Positions 1-9,900 of a DNA stretch of 64,000 nt are shown here, in pieces; the stretch's first letter is position 1, and each line of letters opens with the position of its first letter. Source of the stretch: Lachnospiraceae bacterium (GTDB taxonomy: Bacteria > Bacillota > Clostridia > Lachnospirales > Lachnospiraceae); NCBI GenBank assembly GCA_017480565.1, contig JAFVAL010000005.1:1-64000 (forward strand), written 5' to 3'. The notes below the pieces were generated by a model, which ran no database searches, was not told the origin of the DNA, and saw only the letters and a program-made list of their open reading frames with translations. A program made the position numbers and the translations under genes.

Positions 1-1
1 A

Positions 2-61
2 GATGAGATCTGCCAGGCAAAAGGCCAGGATGAAGAAATGGAGGAGAGCGATGCTGAATGA
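2..61 (+). CDS. 3' end of an upstream gene (partial, unknown)
   Basis: The first bases of the window are open in frame 2 and end at a TGA at 59-61. They encode a very acidic C-terminus (…GQDEEMEESDAE). The frame overlaps the next start codon (ATG at 51) by 11 nt, and the GGAGGA ribosome binding site of that next gene lies inside it. This is the usual look of translationally coupled genes, so the operon probably begins left of the window. Only about 19 residues are visible, so no function can be assigned. A chance open frame cannot be excluded. Confidence 0.45.
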   Translation, partial: DEICQAKGQDEEMEESDAE

Positions 62-1340
62 ACTTCGTGAGTACGAACAGTACACGTGTGAATTGTCACC
101 GTCTATGATCTGCAGACTCTCCTACAAGGGTCTCGTCACAGATTTTGCAGGGATTGAGCGGCCGCTAACCGTGATTGCAAGACGTTTTTTGTTTGACGAT
201 GCACTATTTTTGCCGGATGCAGACCGGATTGCGGTGACGATCGAAGCGCTTCGCACCTGGTTTGGGGCAAATGAAGTGCAGCCAGAGGGCTTAAGTGAAG
301 AAGGCGTCGTCGAGTGGAGAAAACTGCTTCACTGGTTCCCTTCCTATTGCCTCTGCCTGCTTATGAATCAGGAGACAGTCAAAGAAAATATAGAGTTTTA
401 CAGCGATATCTTTGAACGGGTGAACTCAGCGATTCTTGAGGTCATCGGGGAAGATCGCAGGGCTTCTTATGACGAAGCGCTTTCGATCCTAAACGAGGAA
501 TCTTTGACGGAACAACTCTCTTTCCTTGATACAGAGAAGCAGAAAAAGAGAACCGGTTCGGAGAACAAAGAGCTGAAAGCCGAGCGCAATTTTATCGTCA
601 AAATCCGGGAGGATATTCTTCAGGCGGTTCGAAAAAAAGACGAAGCTTATGCAAAGAGCCGCGTCTTTACGAACTACATTTCCGAGGCAGAATCGCAGAT
701 GAATACCTTTAAACAGATCTCCTATGAGATGATCTGTGCGAGTGCGTTGGAGCAGGGACCTCTTGCTTCTTATGTGGGCGTTTCCTTTGCCGGGGATTTC
801 ACAAAAGAAATCGTCAAACCGAGCAAGACAAGAGGCTTTAAGGCGGTGAAGAGTGCGAACGATCAGGACATCGTATCGCGGTTTATTTTTACGTATCTAC
901 TAGCAATGCAGAAAGCCTGCGGATGCGTCGAAGAGGCGATACGCTGCGGCAGACGCAGCGAAGTCATGAACATGATTGACTTAAAAAACAGCTGTATGAG
1001 ATCCCCGAAACTGGAGCGTGCAGAGCGTAAAGTCTACCGGTATCCGAATGCGGAACCGTATGCAGTATTGTTTGATGCGCCGCGCTCTGAGATGCAGGAT
1101 GAGCAGAGAGATAAGCGCGATAACATGATCAAAATCCGCCTGTGCGATGCGTTCTGGAACGACTGGATGGGAAGCCTTACGATCGTGAAAGAAGAGAAAT
1201 CAGCGCTGAATGCATTTCTCAGAGAACATAAAGAGGACTGGGAGCAGATGAAGCTCTGGTTTGACGTCGGCTCGGGAGAGGCGATGGAGACGATCTCTGG
1301 GAAGAAAGAAATCGAAACATATCTACAATATATTTCATAA
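51..1340 (+). CDS. Hypothetical protein, first full gene of the TIR-MORN/RyR-nuclease operon
   Basis: A 429-residue protein that I do not recognise. The frame is open from position 3, but ATG at 51 has GGAGGA at 40-45 with a 5-nt spacer and is the likely start. The protein is soluble: there is no signal peptide or membrane segment. Its middle (about residues 155-240) is rich in Lys and Glu and looks helical. Conserved-looking Trp and Tyr motifs occur near both ends. It sits 30 nt before the RyR/nuclease gene on the same strand with no terminator between them, so it is probably co-transcribed with the putative defence genes. A role as a regulatory or adaptor subunit of that system is only an inference from position. 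Confidence 0.7.
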   Translation: MLNELREYEQYTCELSPSMICRLSYKGLVTDFAGIERPLTVIARRFLFDDALFLPDADRIAVTIEALRTWFGANEVQPEGLSEEGVVEWRKLLHWFPSYCLCLLMNQETVKENIEFYSDIFERVNSAILEVIGEDRRASYDEALSILNEESLTEQLSFLDTEKQKKRTGSENKELKAERNFIVKIREDILQAVRKKDEAYAKSRVFTNYISEAESQMNTFKQISYEMICASALEQGPLASYVGVSFAGDFTKEIVKPSKTRGFKAVKSANDQDIVSRFIFTYLLAMQKACGCVEEAIRCGRRSEVMNMIDLKNSCMRSPKLERAERKVYRYPNAEPYAVLFDAPRSEMQDEQRDKRDNMIKIRLCDAFWNDWMGSLTIVKEEKSALNAFLREHKEDWEQMKLWFDVGSGEAMETISGKKEIETYLQYIS

Positions 1341-1370
1341 AACATGATACTGGAAAGGGGAATGCGAACG

Positions 1371-4361
1371 ATGGAGATGCCAGATGAGGGAACGAAAGCA
1401 AGGCTGAAACGTGAAATCACGGAACTGCTCTATGCCTATCCGCTCTCGGATGTGACGCAGGATGGAATTATCCGTGTGGCGATTCGTGGGGAAGCTGAGC
1501 GGGCAAAGATCGCATTCCGTGCGGTGTATGCGCTAGGACAGTGCGCAAAGATTGAGCAGGAAAAGGTCACCTATGTGCCCCTGCAGATCGATCTTTATCT
1601 TGAAAATGCCGCGAATTTAAAAGATGCCTGGCTTCGCGAGATGCCAGGCCTTCTGGCGTACCCGGAATACGCTTCCGTGACATTTTATGAGGCGGATGAA
1701 CCAGAGGCAACCGGGTATGATATGACCATCGATACCTCTGGGAGAGAGCTTTCTGACTTTGTTTTGGAATGTGTCGGAAAACTGAAAATGTCCGCGGTGC
1801 CGGTTCCCATCACAGGGGCTTTGGATCTGCAAAATGTGAACCAAAAGTATGTCAATCTGTTAAACCGAGATGCCGGGGCATCCTTTGAGGAAGCAAGACG
1901 CGACCGAGACAAAGAGGAAGCCTCTGATCGGTATCGCTTCGAATCTTCCTTTGCCTGCACGGCACATATGCCTGTGCGTTTAGCGCTCTTTGGCGCAAGC
2001 AAAGAGGAGGCAGAAAAGAACTTGAATCATGTGCTTGCACTGCCAGAATCAGAGCGCAGCAAAGATCTGCGATACAAGGCTTTGATCTTGTTGGAGCACA
2101 GAAGATGGAACGCCTACATGATTGCAGAAGGCTATCAGGCACCGTCAGATGATGTCTTTTGTCAGAACGCCTATCAGGTCTGGAAAACACATAAAAGCGA
2201 GGCGGAGAAGCTTCATCCGTGCATCTGTGATGGCGGAGAAGATCCGTTTTATCTGAAAGAACATCCACAGCTGTGGGAGGAAGAAGGCGCATGGAACCGC
2301 GAAGATCTGGACGCGCTGGATCGCATGTCTCTACTGACACATCACATTTTAAATGAGCGATGCAAAGAACAGGAAGCATCGGTGCTAAAACTGCTTTCCG
2401 ATCTTGGCGTGGAGTCGGATGCATTTGATGATTATATCATGCTTTGCAGGCGGATTGTTCTGCAGCCTTTGACGAAAGAAGACCTGCTCTACCGCCAGCT
2501 TTATGCAGAGGCACTGATCATAGAAGAAGGGAAGTATGCAGATACGATCCGAGAAATCGGAAGCAAACTTTCCCTGTTTTTGCTGCGCAATGAGCATAAA
2601 GATTATTCGCTTCAGGATGTCAAAATCATCGATGCGTTATCGTTTGATTTGTGGCATGGAAAGAAGTATCAAACCCTGGTGATTGCGGCGTCCGGAAATC
2701 CATTACAGGATGTCTTGCTGGCGTTTTATACGAGCCCGCAATCTGTGATTTATCTGTGGGATGAAAAGGCAAAAAACAGCGAAGAAGCCAAGGCAAAGAT
2801 TCGTCGTTTTTATGCAAGCAGAGAGTTGAATGAACCGGAGTTTATACCGATTGATTTGTCCAACGTCTCTGAAGTGGGCTCGGTGGTTTCTAAGATGGTG
2901 ACAAAGCTCCCCAAGGTAGCGTTCCCGGACTATGTAGCGCTTTCCTGCGCACAGGGAACCAACGAAGCGGCGATCTATACTTTCGGTGAGATTGCAGCCA
3001 ATAAAGCAAGCATTGCCCTGCTTGGCACACCGAAAAATCAGGTGGTGGACCTAAGAAGCGGGGAGACATTAACGGTCGGAATTGAGAAGAGTGTGACGGT
3101 GCGGGAGTATTTAGAACTGACTGCGTCACGCTATGAAAATGAAGTCGAGGGAACGGAAGTCTCTGCAGAAAAACTGCGTGCGCTGACGGAGCTGTTCCGC
3201 AAATACACGGTTTCGCACCGATATGGGAAGAACAAAACCTGCACTTGGAACTCGCTGAGCACGCTGTTTGAAGCATCCAGCGCAACCAAAAGTGCGGAGA
3301 CATTCTTCGGGATAGATGTGCTTGATGAGGCGATGGAAGATGACCGGATGGAGGGAAGTTTTACCTCTTGTATGGTCGAGCATCTGTGCTTTGATCCTGA
3401 GGTGTTTGAGAAGCTTGGGATCAGACGCTTGCTCTTCGATTTGGAACAGTATCGCATCATCGGGGCTGTGAGCGGCGATCCGTGCTGGGAAGGGATTACA
3501 TTTGCAGCACCGGATCAGACCGTACGGCAGGCCATTCGTGCTCTTGCCAAACTGACAAAAAATGATCTTCTGGCCGCAAAAGAAGTACGCTTCCGTTACA
3601 GTGCAGATACCAAGGATCCGATCATCTATCTGGATGTGCTGGCGGAGGATATTCCGCTGTTTGGAAAAGATGAAAAAGAAGAGGCAAAAGAACAAAAGAT
3701 CAGCTTTTTAAAAGACATGGAGAAGGCCGGACTGATCCGAATGATTAGCCAGATGCCTACTGCGCAGCAGGAAAGCGCGAAGGTGACATTTGCCTATGAG
3801 GACCTGATGACGATGTTGTTATTCCAGTCGCAGGGGAAGATTTTTGAGCAGATTGTTGCTAAAAAAATCATCGAGTGCAAGCTGTTTTCCGATGTGCAGA
3901 CCGGCGTGATGATCGCCTGGGATGAGAACGGAATCTGGGATCTGAAAGAAACCTTAAAACAGTATTTTGAGACACATGAAGGCATCGGCAGAAAGTTCTT
4001 CGGACAGGCCAAAGATGTCTTTCGCGCCGGCGGCAGAAGAACCGTGGAAAATGAGATGGATCTCGTCCTGATGCGGCGCATGCAACCGATCTTTATCGAG
4101 TGCAAAACCGGTTCAGAAGTCAAGCCGGAATGGCTCTATAAACTGGCAACCGTGGCGGGGCATTTTAAGGCCAAACCTGTGCTTTTTGTCTCCTTTGATT
4201 TGGATGAGATCAAAGAAGCATCGGTCAATTCCCTGCGGCTTGCAGCAGGCCTTGGAATCTCTTTAATCGGGCGTGAGACGATCTTTGCCCCGGAGAGATT
4301 CCTTGCGGCAATGAGACAAATCGCTGATGGGAAAACCGTCAGTGTCATAGATGAAACTTGA
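1371..4361 (+). CDS. RyR domain, CARF-like domain and PD-(D/E)XK nuclease (Card1/DUF1887-like) fusion, putative defence effector
   Basis: A 996-residue multidomain protein. Residues about 235-335 carry a RyR signature, E242-H-R-R-W-N247 followed by EGY and a later KLHPC. RyR domains occur in ryanodine receptors and in bacterial proteins proposed to bind nucleotides. Residues about 430-560 look like a CARF-type Rossmann domain: a hydrophobic strand ending in ASGNP, then a strand, then SCAQGTNE. The C-terminus has a restriction-like fold motif, NEMD897, 12 residues, then E910-C-K912, as in Card1/DUF1887 nucleases. The frame is open from ATG 1344, but GGAAAGGGG at 1352-1360 fits ATG 1371 better. 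The stop lies 37 nt before the TIR-MORN start. A nucleotide-activated nuclease is inferred; the ligand and the substrate (DNA or RNA) are unknown. Confidence 0.7.
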   Translation: MEMPDEGTKARLKREITELLYAYPLSDVTQDGIIRVAIRGEAERAKIAFRAVYALGQCAKIEQEKVTYVPLQIDLYLENAANLKDAWLREMPGLLAYPEYASVTFYEADEPEATGYDMTIDTSGRELSDFVLECVGKLKMSAVPVPITGALDLQNVNQKYVNLLNRDAGASFEEARRDRDKEEASDRYRFESSFACTAHMPVRLALFGASKEEAEKNLNHVLALPESERSKDLRYKALILLEHRRWNAYMIAEGYQAPSDDVFCQNAYQVWKTHKSEAEKLHPCICDGGEDPFYLKEHPQLWEEEGAWNREDLDALDRMSLLTHHILNERCKEQEASVLKLLSDLGVESDAFDDYIMLCRRIVLQPLTKEDLLYRQLYAEALIIEEGKYADTIREIGSKLSLFLLRNEHKDYSLQDVKIIDALSFDLWHGKKYQTLVIAASGNPLQDVLLAFYTSPQSVIYLWDEKAKNSEEAKAKIRRFYASRELNEPEFIPIDLSNVSEVGSVVSKMVTKLPKVAFPDYVALSCAQGTNEAAIYTFGEIAANKASIALLGTPKNQVVDLRSGETLTVGIEKSVTVREYLELTASRYENEVEGTEVSAEKLRALTELFRKYTVSHRYGKNKTCTWNSLSTLFEASSATKSAETFFGIDVLDEAMEDDRMEGSFTSCMVEHLCFDPEVFEKLGIRRLLFDLEQYRIIGAVSGDPCWEGITFAAPDQTVRQAIRALAKLTKNDLLAAKEVRFRYSADTKDPIIYLDVLAEDIPLFGKDEKEEAKEQKISFLKDMEKAGLIRMISQMPTAQQESAKVTFAYEDLMTMLLFQSQGKIFEQIVAKKIIECKLFSDVQTGVMIAWDENGIWDLKETLKQYFETHEGIGRKFFGQAKDVFRAGGRRTVENEMDLVLMRRMQPIFIECKTGSEVKPEWLYKLATVAGHFKAKPVLFVSFDLDEIKEASVNSLRLAAGLGISLIGRETIFAPERFLAAMRQIADGKTVSVIDET

Positions 4362-4398
4362 TGACCACATGAATTTGAATGACATGGAGGGATATGGA

Positions 4399-6903
4399 AT
4401 GAATTTTGATGAATTAAGAGAGCAAATTTTAGCGTCCAGTAATATCGGAGATTGCCCGAAAGTGCCGCTTCCGCCTTGCACGGATGAGCAGAATTATATC
4501 TTTATCAGCTATGCACATAAAGACTACAAATGTGTCTATCATGACCTGACCAGGCTCTTCGAAAACCATGTCCGTTTCTGGTACGATGAAGGTCTTCCGG
4601 CAGGCGAAGACTGGGATGCGGTAGCGAAAAGTAAGATCTTAAGCCCGAACTGCAGCGGCCTCATTTTCTATGTCAGTGAGAGTACATTTTTCAGCAAATC
4701 GGTGGAAAAAGAGATCCATATGGCACTGGAAAAACGGGACGGCGAGGATGGAGAAGAGAACGCAGAATTTAAGCGTAACTTCTTTGCAGTACACCTTGGC
4801 GGGGAGACCATCAAGAAGATTCAGAAGCGAATTCTGCGCGAATATGATGACGATGAACTGGCTGCCAAAGGGTATGATGAGGACCGTGATGATCTGCTGT
4901 TTGAGGCATTCCGTGGCACCTTTATTCCACGTGATTTGGATCCGTCAAATGATACGCACATCGAGAAGATGCTCGAGCAAATCATGAACAAATTCAATGT
5001 CATCGATATCTCGATGGATGGTCCTTCTTTCGCAACCGGACGGCTGTTAGATGGCTCCAATGTCTCTACGCTTGACGGCTACCATGAGTGGCAGTACAAC
5101 GATGGCCCGGTTTATAAGGGCGAGTGGAAGGAAAACAAGCGCGAAGGCAAGGGTAAGCTTACGATCTCCGAGCACGAGTATTACGACGGCGAGTGGAAGG
5201 ATGATAAGAAGAACGGTACGGGCGCTTACCAGTTTAAAAACGGTGATTATTATTTCGGCGAGTGGGTCAATGATGAGATGACCAACGGCAAGATGACCTA
5301 TGCGTCCGGCACCACCTATGAAGGCGAGTTTAAGGACGGAAAACGTCATGGCAATGGTGTCCGTATGACCTACTCCCACAAGAAGACAGAAGGTCTCTGG
5401 AGAAAGGATCTGCTCTACACCGGAGAAGGCTACGTCTTCTACACCAACGGGGATGAATACGTCGGAAAATATGTCGAGGACAAACGTACCGGAGAAGGAG
5501 AATTCCACTGGAGAAACGGAGATAAATTCAAAGGACACTGGGAAAATGACAAGAAAAACGGTTACGGCGAGTTAGTCTTAATCGGTGGAAATCATTACGA
5601 AGGCAACTATAAAGATGATAAGTTTGACGGGGAAGGAACCTACACCTGGGCAAACGGAGAAGTCTATACCGGTGAGTGGAAAGCAGGCAAAAGAAATGGC
5701 CAGGGCGAAGACTGTTATGTCAATGGTGACAAGTATGTCGGCGGATGGTCGGAGGATAATAAACATGGCTTCGGACGTATGGATTACGCCAATGGAACCT
5801 ACTATGAAGGAGAGTGGAATCAGAATAAAAAGACGGGCTATGGCAAGAGCCTTTTAACCAACGGCAACACGTTCGAAGGCGTATTTCTGGATGGAAACTG
5901 GAATGGCTCTGGCACATTTACTTACAAGAACGGGAACGTGATCGAAGGTGTCTGGGAGAACGGTCAGATGCAGTCCGGCAAGGGCAAACGCTCCTACAAC
6001 GACGGTGTCTATGACGGAGAGTTCCTGGGAAATAATCGCCACGGTTATGGTGTGATGAACTACACCAAAGGCATGCGCTACGAGGGTGAATGGAAAGAGG
6101 ATAAGCTCTGCGGCAAGGGCAAATGGTATCCGGATGCATCAAAGCCTGAGTTCTACTATGAAGGCGAGTTTGACCGCGGAATGTACAACGGCCAGGGCAC
6201 CCAGAAGTATTCTTCCGGCTCCATCTACACCGGCGGTTTTGTCGATAACAAGCGCTGCGGCGAGGGCGTCATGACGGACAAAGATGGCAACGAGAAGAAA
6301 GGCATCTGGCAGGATGATCAGCTCTGGGATGGCTCTGGCGTCGAGATTTCCAAAGGAAATCGTTACGAAGGAAGCTTCAAAGAAGGCGTCAAATCCGGCC
6401 ATGGCGTGATGCAATATGCCAAGGGAAACCGCTACGAAGGTGAGTGGGCGAACGACCGTCTGGAAGGCTACGGCAGATGGTATCCGGTTGCAACGGATGA
6501 AACTTATTACTATGAAGGCGAGTTTCACGGCGGCTACATCGAGGGCGAAGGCACCTATCACTACGACAATGGCAACGTTTACACCGGCCATTTTGTAAGA
6601 AATGAAAAGAGTGGCTACGGCGTGATGGACTATGCAAAAGGTACCCGCTACGAGGGCCATTGGGAAAACGATGTGTTAAGCGGAGAGGGCGTCTGGATTT
6701 ACAACAAAGAACGCCCGCAGTACTGCTATAAGGGTGAGTTTGCATTTGGAATGTTCAATGGCCACGGTGCCCGTAAGTCTTCGGATGGAAGCACCTATGA
6801 AGGCGAGTGGAAGAATAACAAACGTCACGGCCAGGGCAAAAATGTCGACAAGAATGGCACTGTACAGGAAGGCAAGTGGGAGAACGATCAGTTTATCGGC
6901 TGA
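4399..6903 (+). CDS. TIR domain protein with about 26 MORN repeats (copy A)
   Basis: An 834-residue protein. Residues about 30-190 form a TIR domain: a YIFISYAHKD first strand, then FWYDEGLPAGEDW, then FFSKSVEKE105I with a Glu where TIR NADases carry the catalytic residue. From about residue 233 to the end there are some 26 MORN repeats of about 23 residues with the pattern YxGxW…G.G…NG. MORN repeats typically bind phospholipid or protein. The start at ATG 4399 has GGAGGG at 4386-4391 and matches the start of copy B. The frame also opens at 4351, which would overlap the nuclease gene. TIR domains in bacterial defence cleave NAD or make cyclic ADP-ribose isomers. Here the MORN array would be the sensor, and the upstream RyR/nuclease protein is a plausible target of the product. 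Confidence 0.85.
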   Translation: MNFDELREQILASSNIGDCPKVPLPPCTDEQNYIFISYAHKDYKCVYHDLTRLFENHVRFWYDEGLPAGEDWDAVAKSKILSPNCSGLIFYVSESTFFSKSVEKEIHMALEKRDGEDGEENAEFKRNFFAVHLGGETIKKIQKRILREYDDDELAAKGYDEDRDDLLFEAFRGTFIPRDLDPSNDTHIEKMLEQIMNKFNVIDISMDGPSFATGRLLDGSNVSTLDGYHEWQYNDGPVYKGEWKENKREGKGKLTISEHEYYDGEWKDDKKNGTGAYQFKNGDYYFGEWVNDEMTNGKMTYASGTTYEGEFKDGKRHGNGVRMTYSHKKTEGLWRKDLLYTGEGYVFYTNGDEYVGKYVEDKRTGEGEFHWRNGDKFKGHWENDKKNGYGELVLIGGNHYEGNYKDDKFDGEGTYTWANGEVYTGEWKAGKRNGQGEDCYVNGDKYVGGWSEDNKHGFGRMDYANGTYYEGEWNQNKKTGYGKSLLTNGNTFEGVFLDGNWNGSGTFTYKNGNVIEGVWENGQMQSGKGKRSYNDGVYDGEFLGNNRHGYGVMNYTKGMRYEGEWKEDKLCGKGKWYPDASKPEFYYEGEFDRGMYNGQGTQKYSSGSIYTGGFVDNKRCGEGVMTDKDGNEKKGIWQDDQLWDGSGVEISKGNRYEGSFKEGVKSGHGVMQYAKGNRYEGEWANDRLEGYGRWYPVATDETYYYEGEFHGGYIEGEGTYHYDNGNVYTGHFVRNEKSGYGVMDYAKGTRYEGHWENDVLSGEGVWIYNKERPQYCYKGEFAFGMFNGHGARKSSDGSTYEGEWKNNKRHGQGKNVDKNGTVQEGKWENDQFIG
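6065..6132 (+). repeat. Near-identical segment shared with 8718-8785
   Basis: A 68-bp stretch in the MORN region of copy A matches copy B with a single mismatch (ATAAGC against ACAAGC). The flanking DNA of the two genes differs at many third positions. This suggests recent gene conversion or unequal recombination between the tandem paralogues. Confidence 0.8.
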
Positions 6904-6923
6904 TCTGTGAAATGAGTTGTCGG

Positions 6924-6952
6924 GGGCAGCAAGATGAGTCGTTTTGCTGCCC
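6924..6952 (+). promoter_or_regulatory. Intercistronic hairpin between the TIR-MORN genes
   Basis: A perfect 9-bp stem, GGGCAGCAA (6924-6932) with TTGCTGCCC (6944-6952), and an 11-nt loop. There is no following T-run, so it is not a standard terminator. It lies 31 nt before the start of copy B and could act as an RNA processing or stability element, or weakly attenuate the second gene. Confidence 0.55.
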
Positions 6953-6982
6953 TCATAAGTGGTTGCTGCAAGGAGGACGAAG

Positions 6983-9900
6983 ATGAATTTTGAGGAATTA
7001 AGAAGTCAGATTATCGCATCAGAGAGCATCAGTGATTGTCCGAAAGTGCCGCTTCCGGCATGCAAAGAGGACCAGAATTATATCTTTATCAGCTATTCTC
7101 ATATCGACTATAAATGTGTCTATCTGGACTTAATAAAACTCCTTGAAAACCACGTCAGATTCTGGTACGACGAAGGTCTGCCGGCAGGTCAGGACTGGGA
7201 TGATGTCGCAGCGAAAAAGATCTTAAGTCCTCAGTGCAGCGGTGTCATTTTCTACATCGGAGAGGCAACGTTTTTTAGCAAATCCGTAGAAAAAGAAGTG
7301 CGGATGGCGCTTGAGAAAAATGCTTCCGATGACAACGATGAAGGTCTGAAAGTCACTCGTGGATTCTTTGCCGTTCACCTCGGAGGCCTTACCATCAATA
7401 AGCTTCAGAGACAAATTCTGCGTCAGTTTGAGGACGAAGAATTGATGGCAAAAGGCTACGATGAAGACCGCGAATCGCTGTTGTTAAACACATTTACGGG
7501 GACGTTTATTCCCAGATCTTTGGACGCATCTGATGACAAACATATCCCGAAGATGGTGGAGCAGATTGCAAATCAATTTAACGTCATTGACTTCTCCATG
7601 GAGATCGCTTCGTTCGCCAAAGGACGCCTCTTAGATGGCTCCAATGCATCGGTTTTGGACGGCTATCACGAGTGGCAATACAACGATGGAGCTATCTACA
7701 AAGGTGAGTGGAAGAACAATCAAAGAGAAGGCAAAGGCAAGCTGATCATCTCGGAAAATGAATTCTATGACGGCGAATGGCAGAATGATCAGAGAAACGG
7801 AAAAGGCGCTTATCATTATGCGAACGGTGACTTCTTCTACGGCGATTGGAAAGATGATCAGATGGTCGATGGAAAGATGACGTATGCCAGTGGACGCATC
7901 TATGAAGGTGGATGGGCTAATGGCAAAAAGGAAGGTCATGGCGTTCGCATTGGATTAAAAGGCGAGCGATTCGAAGGGACGTGGAAGGCAGATAAGCCGA
8001 TTCAAGCAGAAGGTGTGCTAGATTTTGAAAACGGTACTGTCTATACCGGGACAGTTAAAGACAATAAATTCGCTGGCTACGGCGAAATGGTTTATAAAAA
8101 CGGAAACCGTTATGAGGGTGAGTGGTCAAATAACCTGAAAAACGGAAAAGGTACATTTACCTGGAATAACGGGGATACTTGCAAGGGAAGCTGGAAGGAA
8201 GACAAGAGAGACGGTTATGGTGAGTTGGTGTTAATCAATGGAAACCATTACGAAGGAAACTTTACGAACGACACGTTTGATGGCGAAGGCACTTACACCT
8301 GGAAGAACGGAGATGTCTATACGGGTGAGTGGAAGAATGGTTTGCGAAATGGTTTAGGAGAAGCCCGCTATGCGAATGGAGATATGTATTCCGGTGACTG
8401 GGAGAATGATAAGAGACACGGATCTGGTCGCATGGATTATGCAAACGGGACGTTCTATGAGGGAGAATGGAAGAATGGTTTAAGAATCGGGAAAGGAAAA
8501 GGAAGCAACACCTATGGCAACATCTATGAAGGCGAATGGGCTAACAATACCTGGGAAGGTCATGGAACGCTGACATATGTGGATGGCAATATTATAGAGG
8601 GCGTTTGGAAGAATGGAAAGATGCTATCCGCTAAAGGCAAGCGCTCTTACAATGACGGTGTCTATGATGGAGAGTTTTTAGACAACAAAAGAAGTGGTTA
8701 CGGCGTCATGGATTATGCCAAAGGCATGCGCTACGAGGGTGAATGGAAAGAGGACAAGCTCTGCGGCAAGGGCAAATGGTATCCGAATGATGCAAAGCCC
8801 GAGTTTTACTATGAGGGCGATTTTGACCGCGGAATGTATAACGGTCAGGGAACCCAGAGGTACGCGGATGGCTCTGTTTATACGGGCGGTTTTAAAGATA
8901 ATAAGCGGTCAGGACAAGGCACCCTTGTTGAATCTGATGGCAAACGTTCAGAAGGAGTCTGGGAGAACGATAAGTTCAAAGAGGGAAAAGCACAACTTGT
9001 TTTCAAAAATGGAGATGAGTATGACGGAGAAATGGCGGACTTCATTTGCAACGGCTATGGGACAATAAGATATAAGAACGGCAACACCTATCAAGGATAT
9101 TTTAAAAATGACAAACGAGATGGCAAGGGTACCTATCATTTCACTAACGGTAATGTCTATGTGGGTGAATATCAGAGTGGAAAAAGAACCGGTTATGGCA
9201 TTATGGACTATGCCAAAGGAACCCGTTACGAAGGTGAATGGGAAGATGGCAAGCTCTGTGGGAAGGGCAAGTGGATTCCTGATGTGGCAAAGCCCGAGTT
9301 TTTCTATGAAGGCGAATTCAGAGCTGGCCAGTTTGACGGAGAAGGCACCTACCACTATCAGAATGGAGATGTTTATATAGGTCAATTCAAGAACAACAAT
9401 CGAAGTGGTTTCGGTACTATGACTTATGCAAACGGTGATCGTTACGAAGGAGAATGGAAGGCTGATTCGTCTACAGGAAACGGCACATTCTACTATAAGA
9501 ATGGGCATACCTGGAAGGGACAGTTTGTCAGTGGATTAAAGTGCAATGGCTATGGGTATATGGGACCTCAAAACCTGAGAGTACAAGGCTATTCCGAAAT
9601 GCTGTCATCCAAAGTAAATTATTACTATATCGGTGCCTGCAAAGAGTTCCTGCGTGACGGAGAAGGAACCGTTTATTTTGCAAATGGAAAGACATTAAAG
9701 GGTGTTTTCCGGCGCGGGATGATCTGGGACGGAGAAGGCTATTTCCCTTATGCTGGTTCTGGCGGGAAAACGACACCGTATGTTTATGAAGGCGAATTCA
9801 AAGAAGGATGTTTTAACGGCAAAGGGCACCTGATGATCAACCAGAAGGTTTACGACGGGAACTTTGTGAATGGCAAAGCAGAGGGAAGCGGTGTGGAAGA

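Noticed and set aside
5047..6660. Long minus-strand open frames inside the TIR-MORN genes
   Set aside because: They mirror the regular codon pattern of the MORN repeats, lack ribosome binding sites and appear in both copies as a by-product of repeat composition.
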